From Gammaproteobacteria bacterium (lineage in GTDB: Bacteria > Pseudomonadota > Gammaproteobacteria > Steroidobacterales > Foliamicaceae), in NCBI GenBank assembly GCA_011523505.1, contig WTGP01000019.1:223980-287979 (forward strand): a DNA stretch of 64,000 bases, written 5' to 3'. Made by a program: the position numbers and the translations under genes. The notes under the pieces were generated by a model. It was given only the letters and a program-made list of their open reading frames with translations, ran no database searches and was not told the DNA's origin. This document shows positions 8,811 to 16,832 of the stretch, piece after piece. How positions within the stretch are numbered: position 1 is the first letter of the stretch; the number at the start of each line of letters is the position of its first letter.

Positions 8811-9357
8811 CGCGCACGTCGGCCGCGCCGCCCGCATCCTTCGCGGTGGCGGCGTGATCGCCTATCCGAACGAATCGGTTTACGGTCTCGGCTGCCTGCC
8901 GGGCAACGAGCAGGCCGTCGAACGCGTGCTCAATCTCAAGGGCCGCGACCGGTCGCTGGGCCTGATCCTGATCGCCGGCGAATGGGAGCAGTTCGACGGC
9001 TGGGCGGCGGAACTCTTCACGGCGCCGGAATTCGGGGAGTTGCGAAAAAGCGAGGGAATTACCTGGGTCGTGCCTGCCTCTTCAAGCACGCCGGAATGGA
9101 TCACGGGCGGACGCGACACCGTGGCCGTTCGCCGGAGCCTGCACCCCCTGGCCGCGGCCCTGAGCCTGGCGCTGGACTCTCCGCTGGTGTCCACGAGCTG
9201 CAACCCGCACGGCATGCCGCCAGCCCGAACCGAGGTCCAGGCCCGAAGCTATTTCGAGGCCGAGGTCGACTGGGTGCTGCCCGGCGAGTGCGGTCCGCTC
9301 GAAGGGCCCAGCGAAATCCGCGACGCCGTCACCGGAGCGGTGCTGCGACCGGCATAA
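8767..9357 (+). CDS. tsaC: threonylcarbamoyl-AMP synthase-like protein (TsaC/YrdC family), divergent
   Basis: A 196-residue YrdC-fold protein. The family makes threonylcarbamoyl-AMP for t6A modification of tRNA. Recognisable are GVIAYPNESVYGLGC (about 29-43), the KxR of LKGR, PLVSTSCN and PSEIRDAVTG near the C-terminus. Several usually conserved positions differ: the T of TEAV is N, the lysine of the RPxxKGLI stretch is L (RDRSLGLI), and the WPGPxT segment reads SEGITW. The gene order topA-tsaC near aroE is the usual gammaproteobacterial one, so it is probably the only TsaC, but reduced or altered activity is possible. It starts inside the end of topA. Confidence 0.8.
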   Translation: MRRKRDREEGRRAADAHVGRAARILRGGGVIAYPNESVYGLGCLPGNEQAVERVLNLKGRDRSLGLILIAGEWEQFDGWAAELFTAPEFGELRKSEGITWVVPASSSTPEWITGGRDTVAVRRSLHPLAAALSLALDSPLVSTSCNPHGMPPARTEVQARSYFEAEVDWVLPGECGPLEGPSEIRDAVTGAVLRPA

Positions 9358-9403
9358 TGGCGCGGCCGGGACAGCCATTCAGCAAGCAGCGGGGGCAACA
9401 TTC

Positions 9404-10048
9404 ATGATCACATTCGCGGAAGAGACTCTGGCGCTTCTTCTCGACGACAAGACCGGCACCTTCCTGCCGATCGGCAAGTACGCCCTGGAGCACGCGCTGG
9501 TGGGCGGCGTCCTGATGGACCTGGCCTTCGCCGATCGCATCGACACCGATCCGGAGCAATTGATCCTGATCGATGCGGCGCCCACGGGGAACCCCATGCT
9601 GGACCGGGTGCTGAAGCGCATCAGCGAAAGCAGTAAAACCCGGGACACCGCCGCCTGGCTGGAGATCATTTCCGAGGAGCAGGGCGAATCGATTCAGGAG
9701 CAGGCCATCGAAAGCCTGATCGAGCGGGGCGTGCTCGAGCGCCGGGAAGAGAAGTTCCTATGGGTGTTCCGTTCGCGGCGCTATCCGATGATGGACGGCA
9801 AGATACAGCGCGAGGCCCGGCAGCGCGTGGTGGGCGTGCTGTTCTCGGGCGACATTCCCGATCCCCGCGACATTGCCCTGATCTGCATCGCCGACGCCTG
9901 CGGCGTGCTCAAGACCGTCTTCGGCGACAAGGAGCTGGACGAGGTCTCGCCGCGCCTCGATCAACTGCGCAAGATGGACCTGATCGGCCGGGAACTGATC
10001 ACCCAGCTTTCCGTCTGGCGCTGGTCCGGCACGATCACGCGGATCTGA
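9404..10048 (+). CDS. GPP34 (GOLPH3/Vps74-like) family protein
   Basis: A 214-residue soluble, mostly helical protein matching the GPP34 family: an N-terminal TFAEETLALLLDD.TG segment, then LEHALVGGVLMDLAFADRI, and a C-terminal helix bundle with DIALICIADACGV. In eukaryotes this family (GOLPH3, Vps74) binds phosphatidylinositol-4-phosphate on Golgi membranes and retains glycosyltransferases; in bacteria it is common in Actinobacteria and scattered elsewhere, with no settled function. It has no signal peptide. It follows tsaC by 46 bp and converges with tag. No glycosyltransferase is adjacent, so no role can be inferred from context. Confidence 0.8.
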   Translation: MITFAEETLALLLDDKTGTFLPIGKYALEHALVGGVLMDLAFADRIDTDPEQLILIDAAPTGNPMLDRVLKRISESSKTRDTAAWLEIISEEQGESIQEQAIESLIERGVLERREEKFLWVFRSRRYPMMDGKIQREARQRVVGVLFSGDIPDPRDIALICIADACGVLKTVFGDKELDEVSPRLDQLRKMDLIGRELITQLSVWRWSGTITRI

Positions 10049-10055
10049 GCCGGAG

Positions 10056-10649
10056 TCAGTTCCAGGGAAGGCCCTTGAAAGCTTGCCGGCACTCGCGGTG
10101 CCGGAAGCAACTCACCAGGTGATCGTTGATCAGGCCGCAGGCCTGCAGGTGGGAATAGATGGTGGTGGAGCCCACGAACTTGAAACCGCGGGCCTTGAGG
10201 TCGGCCGACAGGCGATCGGAAAGCGGTGAGGTGGCGGGCAGTTCGTGCTGCTCGCGCCAATGATTGACGACGGGGCCGCCGTCCACGAAACCCCAGATAT
10301 AGCGCGCGAACGATCCGAATTCCGCGCGGACCTCCAGAAAGCGCGAGGCGTTGTTGACCGCGGCGGCGATCTTCTGCCGATTGCGGATAATGCCGGGATC
10401 GGATACGAGGGCCTCGACTTCCCTGTCACCGAATCCGGCCACGCGCAGCGGATCGAAGCCGGCGAAGGCCTTGCGGTACCCCTCCCGCTTTTGCAGCACG
10501 GTCCTCCAGGAAAGGCCCGCCTGCGCCGATTCGAGAATCAGGAACTCGAAGTGGGTGGGATCGCCCATAACGGGCAGGCCCCATTCTTCATCGTGATAGG
10601 CCTGGTATTCGTCGCTTACACCGAGCGACCAGGGGCATCTTTCCCGCAT
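10056..10649 (-). CDS. tag: DNA-3-methyladenine glycosylase I
   Basis: A 197-residue HhH-like glycosylase that excises N3-methyladenine in base excision repair. The zinc site of the family is present: an N-terminal cysteine in RERCPW, the histidine in YHDEEWG, and H and C in INDHLVSCFRH near the C-terminus. The alkylated-base pocket motif SWRTVLQKREGYRKAF is intact. Length is normal (E. coli Tag 187). It lies downstream of the small acidic peptide gene on the same strand, separated by 134 bp containing two hairpins, and converges on the GPP34 gene with a 7-bp gap. Confidence 0.94.
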   Translation of the reverse strand: MRERCPWSLGVSDEYQAYHDEEWGLPVMGDPTHFEFLILESAQAGLSWRTVLQKREGYRKAFAGFDPLRVAGFGDREVEALVSDPGIIRNRQKIAAAVNNASRFLEVRAEFGSFARYIWGFVDGGPVVNHWREQHELPATSPLSDRLSADLKARGFKFVGSTTIYSHLQACGLINDHLVSCFRHRECRQAFKGLPWN

Positions 10650-10720
10650 TCGGGCCGAGTTTGGACGCTACGCCCCCCGCATGGATACCGGCGCAATCAC
10701 GCCGGCGGATATGGACGATA

Positions 10721-10777
10721 CAGCCGGCGAGCCCGCGAGCCCGCCGGCTGTCGTCCTGAAATGGCTACCGAAGTAGC
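10721..10777 (-). terminator. two consecutive hairpins between the acidic peptide gene and tag
   Basis: Read on the minus strand, the first hairpin (10777-10764) begins 6 nt after the peptide stop: a 5-bp stem GCTAC/GTAGC closing a UUCG tetraloop. The second (10750-10721) is a perfect 9-bp GC-rich stem (arms 10721-10729 and 10742-10750) around a 12-nt loop. No U-tract follows either, so this is not a textbook intrinsic terminator; it could be a mRNA 3'-end stabiliser or attenuator that separates peptide expression from tag. Confidence 0.4.
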
Positions 10778-10783
10778 GGCGAA

Positions 10784-11014
10784 TTATTCTTCTTCGCTGT
10801 CGTCGCCGCAGCTACCTTCGCCGCAACTGCCTTCGTCGTCGTCGCCGTCGTCATCGTCGTCGCCGTCGTCGTCGTCACCACCATGGCCGTCCATCAGTGA
10901 CGGAAGTTCGGGCGCTTGTGAGCCGTCTACGGCTGCAGCGGCCGGGCCGGCAACGCCGGCGGCGAGGGCTGCGCTAAGGGCAAGGGCGAGTAGTTTGCGT
11001 TCAGGACTGGTCAT
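10784..11014 (-). CDS. secreted Asp-rich peptide with HvfA-like EGSCG-EGSCG tail (candidate RiPP metallophore precursor)
   Basis: A 76-residue protein: signal peptide with basic start and hydrophobic core (residues 5-28, AxA-type end), a short linker, an acidic run of aspartates broken by glycines (47-60), then two tandem EGSCG pentapeptides (61-65, 66-70; C64 and C69) and an acidic end. The EGxCG repeat after a signal peptide is characteristic of HvfA-type precursors, whose cysteines become oxazolone/thioamide metal ligands through HvfB (DUF692) and HvfC. No such enzymes are in this window, so modification is inference. I start at ATG 11014, which has GGAGG 7 nt upstream (complement of 11022-11026) and begins the signal peptide. 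Confidence 0.65.
   Translation of the reverse strand: MTSPERKLLALALSAALAAGVAGPAAAAVDGSQAPELPSLMDGHGGDDDDGDDDDDGDDDEGSCGEGSCGDDSEEE
10835..10876 (-). repeat. in-frame Asp-codon (GAC/GAT) microsatellite
   Basis: Fourteen codons for residues 47-60 of the acidic peptide, nearly all GAC or GAT with two glycine codons, form an imperfect trinucleotide repeat. Slippage would change the acidic spacer length without shifting frame. Confidence 0.7.
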
Positions 11015-11021
11015 GAAAATG

Positions 11022-11120
11022 CCTCCAGTTTGTAGCGTTGTTTCCCTGTTCAGGGACATTTAAGGCCGCGCGCCCGTAACCGAACACGCAGCCGACGCGG
11101 GAATAGTTTCTCCCGCGTCG
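11022..11120 (-). promoter_or_regulatory. leader of the acidic peptide gene: strong RBS, operator-like repeat and hairpin
   Basis: Upstream of the peptide ATG are, in order: GGAGG (complement of 11022-11026) at 7 nt; an inverted repeat TCCCTG-tt-CAGGGA at 11043-11056; and a perfect 10-bp stem (arms 11093-11102 and 11111-11120) with an 8-nt loop. The short repeat looks like a repressor site or a small hairpin in the 5' UTR. The longer one may be a terminator-like structure or UTR hairpin. No clear -35/-10 pair was identified. Confidence 0.45.
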
Positions 11121-11215
11121 AAGTCTAGCACACGGTAGCCGAGCTACCGATGACCGGACTTGTGCGGTACGCTTCGCTCCGAAAGGCGTTCCGGATTCAG
11201 ACCGGTACCAGGAAA

Positions 11216-12019
11216 ATGTCAGCACTCTACGCCGTAATGGGGTACCCGATCGGCCACAGCCGGTCACCGGAAATCCATGCCCGCTTTGCCGCGCAAACGG
11301 GTCTGGACCTGGAGTACCGGCGTATCCGGGTACGCCCGGGTTCGCTGGCCCTGGCGGTGGAGAACTTCAGGGCGGACGGCGGACGGGGTTGCAACGTCAC
11401 GGTGCCGCTCAAGGAGGAGGCCGCGGAGTTGAGCGACGAGCTCGGCCCCCAAGCCGGGCAGGCAGGAGCGGTGAACACGCTGACCGCCGGCGCGGGTGGC
11501 CGGATGCGGGGGGACAACACCGACGGAATGGGCCTGATTCGCCATTTGCGCACCAACCTGGGAGTAGAACTTGCAGGCGCCAGGGTGCTGATCATCGGCG
11601 CCGGCGGGGCCGTTCGCGGGGTACTTCCGGCGTTGCTGGCCGAGGGCGTCGGAGAGACCATCGTCTTCAACCGCACGCAGGAACGCGCCCGGGAACTGGC
11701 GCGGCGTTTCGATACGCTCGGAGCCATCCGTGTCGCGGATTCCGGCAAGCCGCGGCTTCCGGCGGTGGACCTGGTCATCAACGCCAGTTCGGCGGGAATC
11801 TCGGGTGAGCCGCCCGGGCTGGACCCGGCATCGGCCAGAGGCGCGCTGTGCATGGACCTGGCGTACGGACGGGCCGCCGAGCCGTTTGTTGCCTGGGCGC
11901 GGGAGGGCGCCGCGCGCGCCGCTCACGACGGTTGGGGAATGCTGGTGGAACAGGCGGCCGAGAGCTTCAGAATCTGGCACGGCACGCGACCGGACACTGC
12001 GGAACTGCTTGAACCCTGA
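11216..12019 (+). CDS. aroE: shikimate dehydrogenase (NADP+)
   Basis: A 267-residue enzyme that reduces 3-dehydroshikimate to shikimate in aromatic amino acid synthesis. The substrate site is complete: S15 and S17 in IGHSRSP, catalytic K66 in NVTVPLKEE and D103 in GDNTDG. The NADP-binding Rossmann loop GAGGAVRG follows at about residue 124. I start at the ATG at 11216 (protein MSALYAVMGYPIGHS), matching family length; the longer in-frame extension adds residues with no similarity. Proximity to tsaC/topA is the conserved gammaproteobacterial arrangement. It converges on gor with a 32-bp gap. Confidence 0.95.
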   Translation: MSALYAVMGYPIGHSRSPEIHARFAAQTGLDLEYRRIRVRPGSLALAVENFRADGGRGCNVTVPLKEEAAELSDELGPQAGQAGAVNTLTAGAGGRMRGDNTDGMGLIRHLRTNLGVELAGARVLIIGAGGAVRGVLPALLAEGVGETIVFNRTQERARELARRFDTLGAIRVADSGKPRLPAVDLVINASSAGISGEPPGLDPASARGALCMDLAYGRAAEPFVAWAREGAARAAHDGWGMLVEQAAESFRIWHGTRPDTAELLEP

Positions 12020-12051
12020 TCCAGGCGCCGGCCGCGCCGGCGGCGGGCCGA

Positions 12052-13395
12052 TCACCGCATCGTTACGAGTTCTTCGGCCGCCGTGGGATGGATGGCCACG
12101 GTGTCGTCGAGGTCGGACTTGCAAGCTCCCATCCTTATCGCCACCGCGAACCCCTGAAGCATCTCGTCGGCGCCGGGCCCGGCCAGGTGGCAGCCCACGA
12201 CCCGTTCCTCTTCCCCGACCGTAACCAGTTTCATGCGCGCCTTCGGCTTGCTGTCGGAAATACCGTAGAACAGCGGAACGAAATCGGCCCGGTAGCAGCG
12301 CACCGCATCCCCATGGGCCTCGCGCGCCTCCTCCTCGGTAAGGCCGACGGCGCCCAACGGCGGGTGGGCGAACACCACGGTGGGAATATTGCGGTATTCC
12401 ATGCGCCGCTCGGGCATTCCGCCGAACTGACGGTCCGCCCAGCGGCGCCCGGCGGCGATCGCTACCGGAGTGAGTTCATGATGCCCGGTGACGTCGCCCA
12501 GGGCGAACACGCCGGGCGCCGTGGTCTCCTGCCATTCGTCCACCTCGATGGCGCCGCGCCCGTCGCATTGCACGCCGGCAAGGTCGAGATTCAGGCCCGC
12601 GGTGAGCGGACGCCTCCCCACCGCCCACACCAAGGCGTCGAAGGGCCCGCTGCGTTCTCCCGAAACGGCCGTCAGGCGCAGACCCTCGGCATCCTGCTCG
12701 ACGGCAGCGGGCACGAAACCCGTGGCGATCCGCACCCCCGACCCGGCGAGCCCCTCCATGCAGGCCTGCTGGAGGATCTCGTCGAAGCTGCGCAGCACCG
12801 AGTCCCGCCTGAGGTGCAGAGTCACTTCCGTGCCCAGACCCCGGAGAATCCCGGCCAGTTCCACGGCGATATAGCCGGCGCCCACAACGGCTGCGCTGGC
12901 CGGCCGGCGCTCAAGTTCGAAGAACCCGTCGGACGTGATTCCGAGTTCGGCGCCGGGAATCGCGGGGACGATCGGAGAGCCGCCGGTGGCGATCAGAATC
13001 CGTTCGGCGGAGTAGTCCTCACCGTTCACGGAAAGCACGCGCGGCGCGGAAAAAGCGGCGTGTCCGGAAACGCTGTGCACGCCGCGCCGCTCGAGGTTGC
13101 TCGCATAGATGCCGTTCAGCCGGCGGATGTAGCGTTCGCGCCGACTGACCAGTTCCCCGAAGTCGTGGCCGTTCACGTTCAGATCGAAACCGTAGTCGCC
13201 GCCATGCCCCAGCTCCCTGGCCAGTTCGGCGGCATGCCACATGATCTTCTTGGGCACGCAGCCGCGATTGACGCAGGTGCCGCCGAGGCGTCCGGATTCC
13301 AGCAACGCCACCCGCGCTCCGTATTCGGCCGCCCGCTGCGCCGCGGCCAGGCCGCCGCTGCCCGCGCCCACCACGATCAAATCGAACTGGTCCAT
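12052..13395 (-). CDS. gor: glutathione-disulfide reductase
   Basis: A 447-residue FAD-dependent pyridine nucleotide disulfide oxidoreductase that regenerates GSH from GSSG with NADPH. FAD loop VVGAGSGGLAAA is at the N-terminus, redox-active C41 and C46 lie in GGTCVNRGCVPKK, a second GxGxxA loop (VVGAGYIAVELAG) binds NADPH, and the C-terminal catalytic motif is HPTAAEELVTMR, which is glutathione-reductase-like. I prefer the ATG at 13395 (MDQFDLIVVG); the one at 13407 adds four residues. Neither has a clear Shine-Dalgarno sequence. It is divergent from the fumarylacetoacetase-family gene. Confidence 0.93.
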   Translation of the reverse strand: MDQFDLIVVGAGSGGLAAAQRAAEYGARVALLESGRLGGTCVNRGCVPKKIMWHAAELARELGHGGDYGFDLNVNGHDFGELVSRRERYIRRLNGIYASNLERRGVHSVSGHAAFSAPRVLSVNGEDYSAERILIATGGSPIVPAIPGAELGITSDGFFELERRPASAAVVGAGYIAVELAGILRGLGTEVTLHLRRDSVLRSFDEILQQACMEGLAGSGVRIATGFVPAAVEQDAEGLRLTAVSGERSGPFDALVWAVGRRPLTAGLNLDLAGVQCDGRGAIEVDEWQETTAPGVFALGDVTGHHELTPVAIAAGRRWADRQFGGMPERRMEYRNIPTVVFAHPPLGAVGLTEEEAREAHGDAVRCYRADFVPLFYGISDSKPKARMKLVTVGEEERVVGCHLAGPGADEMLQGFAVAIRMGACKSDLDDTVAIHPTAAEELVTMR

Positions 13396-13505
13396 GCGCG
13401 GGAGCATAACGCCTTCGCTCTCGCGCCTTGCCTTGACCCGGCAACAAAAATTCGCGAAAGTGCGGGGTTGGCGGGGCGAAAAGCTGACACGGGCCGCCCA
13501 AGCGG

Positions 13506-14198
13506 ATGAGCGAACTATTTGACTATTACCGTCCGAGCCTGACGGTACGGGGGATCGAGCGGCGGTTTCCGGCGCGGCGGGTCTTTTGCGTGGGCTGGAA
13601 CTACGCCGACCACATCAAGGAAATGAACCGTGAGAATGTCCCGGAGCCGCCGGTATTCATGAAACCCGCGGACGCGCTGCTGCCGGGCGGCGGCGAGGTG
13701 CCCTTCCCGCCGCGCACCAGGGACCTGCAGCACGAAGTGGAACTGGTGGTGGCCCTGCAGGGGGGCGGGCTCAATATCTCCGCGGAAGAGGCGATGGGCC
13801 ATGTTTACGGCTACGGTGTCGGGATCGACCTGACCCGCCGCGACCTGCAAAGCGAGGTCCGCGAAGCCGGCGCCCCCTGGGAAATCAGCAAGAGCTTCGA
13901 CTACTCCGCCCCGGTGAGCACGCTGCGGCGCGCTTCCAGCATCGGGCATCCCGCCAAGGGCCGAATCTGGCTAGCCGTCAACGGCGCGGTCCGGCAGGAG
14001 GCCGACATAAGCCACATGATCCACAAGCCCATGAACCTGATTGCCCAGATTTCCACTTTCTTTGAACTCAAGCCAGGCGACCTGATCTTTACCGGCACGC
14101 CGGCCGGAGTGAGCCGGCTCAAACCCGGCGACCACGTCACGGCCGGCATAGACCGGGTGGGAGACGTCCACATCCGCATGGGCCGCCTGCGCGCCTGA
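13506..14198 (+). CDS. fumarylacetoacetate hydrolase family protein
   Basis: A 230-residue FAH-fold protein, the short YcgM/FAHD1-like type. Metal ligands are visible in the HEVELVVAL segment and in GYGVGIDLTRRDLQ; KSFDYSAPV and FTGTPAGV are further family motifs. Members hydrolyse acylpyruvates or decarboxylate oxaloacetate; which of these applies cannot be read from sequence. The ATG at 13506 starts about 110 bp from gor on the opposite strand. The next gene, an exonuclease III, follows by 25 bp on the same strand and is probably cotranscribed without functional link. Confidence 0.88.
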   Translation: MSELFDYYRPSLTVRGIERRFPARRVFCVGWNYADHIKEMNRENVPEPPVFMKPADALLPGGGEVPFPPRTRDLQHEVELVVALQGGGLNISAEEAMGHVYGYGVGIDLTRRDLQSEVREAGAPWEISKSFDYSAPVSTLRRASSIGHPAKGRIWLAVNGAVRQEADISHMIHKPMNLIAQISTFFELKPGDLIFTGTPAGVSRLKPGDHVTAGIDRVGDVHIRMGRLRA

Positions 14199-14223
14199 CC
14201 GGCTTCCCGCCGAATTCCCGGCC

Positions 14224-14994
14224 ATGATGATTGCAAGCTGGAACGTCAACTCGGTGCGCGTGCGCAAGGAGCATGTGGCGGACTGGCTTGAGTCGCAGGC
14301 CCCGGATGCGCTGGGCCTGCAGGAACTGAAATGCCGCGACGAGGACTTCCCCCTTGAGGACTTCGAAGACCTCGGTTACCGGTGCCTGATACACGGGCAG
14401 AAGACCTACAACGGCGTGGCCCTGCTGACCCGCGATGAAGCATCGGAACCGGTTGTCGGAATTCCGGGACTGGACGATCCGCAGGCGCGCGCCGTTGCGG
14501 CGACGGTGGGCGGCGTCCGCGTGATCAACCTGTACGTGCCCAACGGCAAGGAGGTCGGGCACGACCACTACCACTACAAGCTGCGCTGGCTGGACGCGCT
14601 GACCGAATGGGTCCGCGCCGAACTGCGGCGCTGGCCGCGGCTGGCGGTGATGGGAGACTTCAATATCGCGCCGGACGATCGCGACGTGCACGACCCGGAG
14701 GAGTGGCGCGACAAGATCCTCTGCAGCGCGCCCGAGCGGGACCGGCTCCGGGGACTTGAGGATCTCGGCCTGCAGGACAGTTTCCGGCTGTTCGAGCAGC
14801 CGGAAAAAACGTTCAGCTGGTGGGACTACCGCGCCGCCGCATTCCGCCGCAACCGCGGTCTACGCATCGACCTGGTCCTGCTCTCCGAGGCACTGGCGCC
14901 CGCGTGCACGGAAGCCGGCATCGACAAGTCACCGCGCAGACTCGAACGCCCCTCCGACCACACCCCCGTCTTCGCCCGCCTCAGTCGACGGTGA
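14224..14994 (+). CDS. xthA: exodeoxyribonuclease III
   Basis: A 256-residue AP endonuclease / 3' exonuclease for base excision repair. Family motifs: SWNVNSVR at the N-terminus, LQELK with the metal-binding glutamate, YVPNGKEVGHDHYHYK, the catalytic GDFNIAPDDRDVHDP, RIDLVLLSE, and the final SDHTPVFARL with the catalytic histidine. Two ATGs are adjacent (14224 and 14227), so the start may be one residue shorter. The 3' end overlaps the convergent glmS by 14 bp. Confidence 0.93.
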   Translation: MMIASWNVNSVRVRKEHVADWLESQAPDALGLQELKCRDEDFPLEDFEDLGYRCLIHGQKTYNGVALLTRDEASEPVVGIPGLDDPQARAVAATVGGVRVINLYVPNGKEVGHDHYHYKLRWLDALTEWVRAELRRWPRLAVMGDFNIAPDDRDVHDPEEWRDKILCSAPERDRLRGLEDLGLQDSFRLFEQPEKTFSWWDYRAAAFRRNRGLRIDLVLLSEALAPACTEAGIDKSPRRLERPSDHTPVFARLSRR

Positions 14995-16813
14995 CGGACT
15001 TGGCGAGGTTGCGGGGGCGGTCCACGTTATGGCCCTTCTGCACCGCCACGTGGTAGGCGAGCAGCTGCAGCGGCACGGTGTAGAGCACGGGCGCCTGCAG
15101 CGCCGTGGCGGGCGCCGGCAGACGGAGCGCGATCATGCCGTCCTCGTGCCCCAGGTTGGCGTCCGGGTCGGATACCACGAAGAGCCGGCCTCCGCGCGCG
15201 CGGACTTCCTCGAGATTGGAGCGGAGCTTGTGCAGCAGCCCGTCGTTCGGGGCCAGCGCCACGATCATCATCCGGTCGTCCACGAGCGCCAGCGGGCCGT
15301 GCTTCAGTTCGCCCGCGGCATAAGCCTCGGCATGGATATATGAAAGCTCCTTGAGCTTGAGCGCGCCTTCCATGGCCACCGGCCACATCGGTCCGCGTCC
15401 CAGGAACAGCACATGCTCGCGGCCCCGGAAATGCCCGGCCAGTTCCGCAAGCCGCCCGTCCATTTCCAGCAACTGTTCGATCAGGCCGGGCAGCGCCGCG
15501 GCCTCCTGCGTAAGGCTGCGGATTTCCGCCTCGCTGTTGCCCCGCGCACGGGCCAGCGCCAGCGCGATCATCGCCAGCGCCGCCAGCTGGGTGAGCAGGG
15601 CCTTGGTGGACGCTACGCCCACTTCCAGGCCGGCGCGGGTCAGCAGGCTATGCTCGACGTTGCGGACCAGGCTGCTGGTCGCGACGTTGCTCAAGGCCAG
15701 CACCGCCGCGTAGCCACGGGCGCGGGCCGCGCGGGTTGCCGCCAGCGTGTCCGCCGTCTCTCCCGACTGGGAAATGGCGAGGAAAAGGCAGTTCGGCGGG
15801 CAGGGCGGAGGGCGATAGCGGTATTCGCTGGCGATCTCCACGGTGCAGGGCAGGTTCGCGTAATCCTGTATCCACTGCCGCGCGACCAGGCCGGCGTTGA
15901 AGGCGCTGCCGCAGGCGGCGATATGCACGGCCGTGATTTCACCCAGCTTGGCGCCCACTTCGGGACCGAACATGGACGCATCCGGCAGGCCGCCGGAAAT
16001 CAGCGGCAGCAGCGTATCGCGGACCGCCCGGGCCTGCTCGAAGATCTCCTTTTGCATGTAGTGCCTGTAGGCGCCCCGCTCCACCGACTCGGGGCCGAAC
16101 TCGCTCTCCACCACCGGCCTTTCCACGGCTTCGCCGCCGGCGCCGGTGATCGCCACGCTGCCGGGGCTGAGCAGCGCCAGGTCGCCATCGCGCAAAAAGC
16201 GGTAGCGGCGCGTGACCGGGAGCAGCGCGGCAATGTCGGAAGCGGCATAGTTCTCCGACTCGCCCAGGCCGACCACCATCGGTGCGCCGCGATGGGCGGC
16301 CAGGATCGCTTCCGGCTCCGCGGCGGCCAGCACGACCACGGAGAAACTGCCCTTCAATCGCGCCAGCGCATCGCGCGCGGCCGCAACAAGTTCCTTGCCT
16401 GCGCGCATTTCCGCGTCGATGAGGTGGGCGATGCATTCGGTGTCCGTTTCGCTCGAGAAAACCACGCCCGCGGCCGTGAGCTCCTCCTTGATTGCCTCGT
16501 AGTTCTCGACGATGCCGTTGTGCGCAACCGCCACCCGTTCGCCCGCGAATATGGGATGAGCGTTTTGTTCCGTGGGCGCGCCGTGCGTGGCCCAGCGCGT
16601 GTGGGCGATACCGACCTCGCCCTCAAGGGGCGCCTTTTCGAATTCCTCGACCAGCCGGGCCACGTTCCCGGGCCGGCGAAGGCGTTTCAGGCCGCCGTTT
16701 TCGAGCAGCGCCAATCCGGCGGAGTCGTAGCCTCGGTACTCCAGGCGGCGCAGCCCATCCAGCAACAGCGGGGCGATGTCCCGCTCGGCCGCGACTCCGA
16801 CGATTCCGCACAT
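14981..16813 (-). CDS. glmS: glutamine--fructose-6-phosphate aminotransferase (isomerizing)
   Basis: A 610-residue enzyme that makes glucosamine-6-phosphate from fructose-6-P and glutamine, the entry to peptidoglycan and LPS precursors. The N-terminal class II glutaminase has the nucleophile C2 (MCGIVGV) and the RLEYRGYDSAG loop; two SIS sugar-isomerase domains follow, with SQSGETADT and the C-terminal KSVTVD. It is 19 bp downstream of glmU in the same direction, so the two steps to UDP-GlcNAc are made together. No glmS ribozyme sequence was recognised. Confidence 0.97.
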   Translation of the reverse strand: MCGIVGVAAERDIAPLLLDGLRRLEYRGYDSAGLALLENGGLKRLRRPGNVARLVEEFEKAPLEGEVGIAHTRWATHGAPTEQNAHPIFAGERVAVAHNGIVENYEAIKEELTAAGVVFSSETDTECIAHLIDAEMRAGKELVAAARDALARLKGSFSVVVLAAAEPEAILAAHRGAPMVVGLGESENYAASDIAALLPVTRRYRFLRDGDLALLSPGSVAITGAGGEAVERPVVESEFGPESVERGAYRHYMQKEIFEQARAVRDTLLPLISGGLPDASMFGPEVGAKLGEITAVHIAACGSAFNAGLVARQWIQDYANLPCTVEIASEYRYRPPPCPPNCLFLAISQSGETADTLAATRAARARGYAAVLALSNVATSSLVRNVEHSLLTRAGLEVGVASTKALLTQLAALAMIALALARARGNSEAEIRSLTQEAAALPGLIEQLLEMDGRLAELAGHFRGREHVLFLGRGPMWPVAMEGALKLKELSYIHAEAYAAGELKHGPLALVDDRMMIVALAPNDGLLHKLRSNLEEVRARGGRLFVVSDPDANLGHEDGMIALRLPAPATALQAPVLYTVPLQLLAYHVAVQKGHNVDRPRNLAKSVTVD

Positions 16814-16832
16814 CAGGGCCTGACCGGCGGGG

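Noticed and set aside
12027..12041. GCCGGC-cgc-GCCGGC hairpin between aroE and gor as a bidirectional terminator
   Set aside because: No T-tract on either side, and such GC palindromes occur by chance at this base composition.
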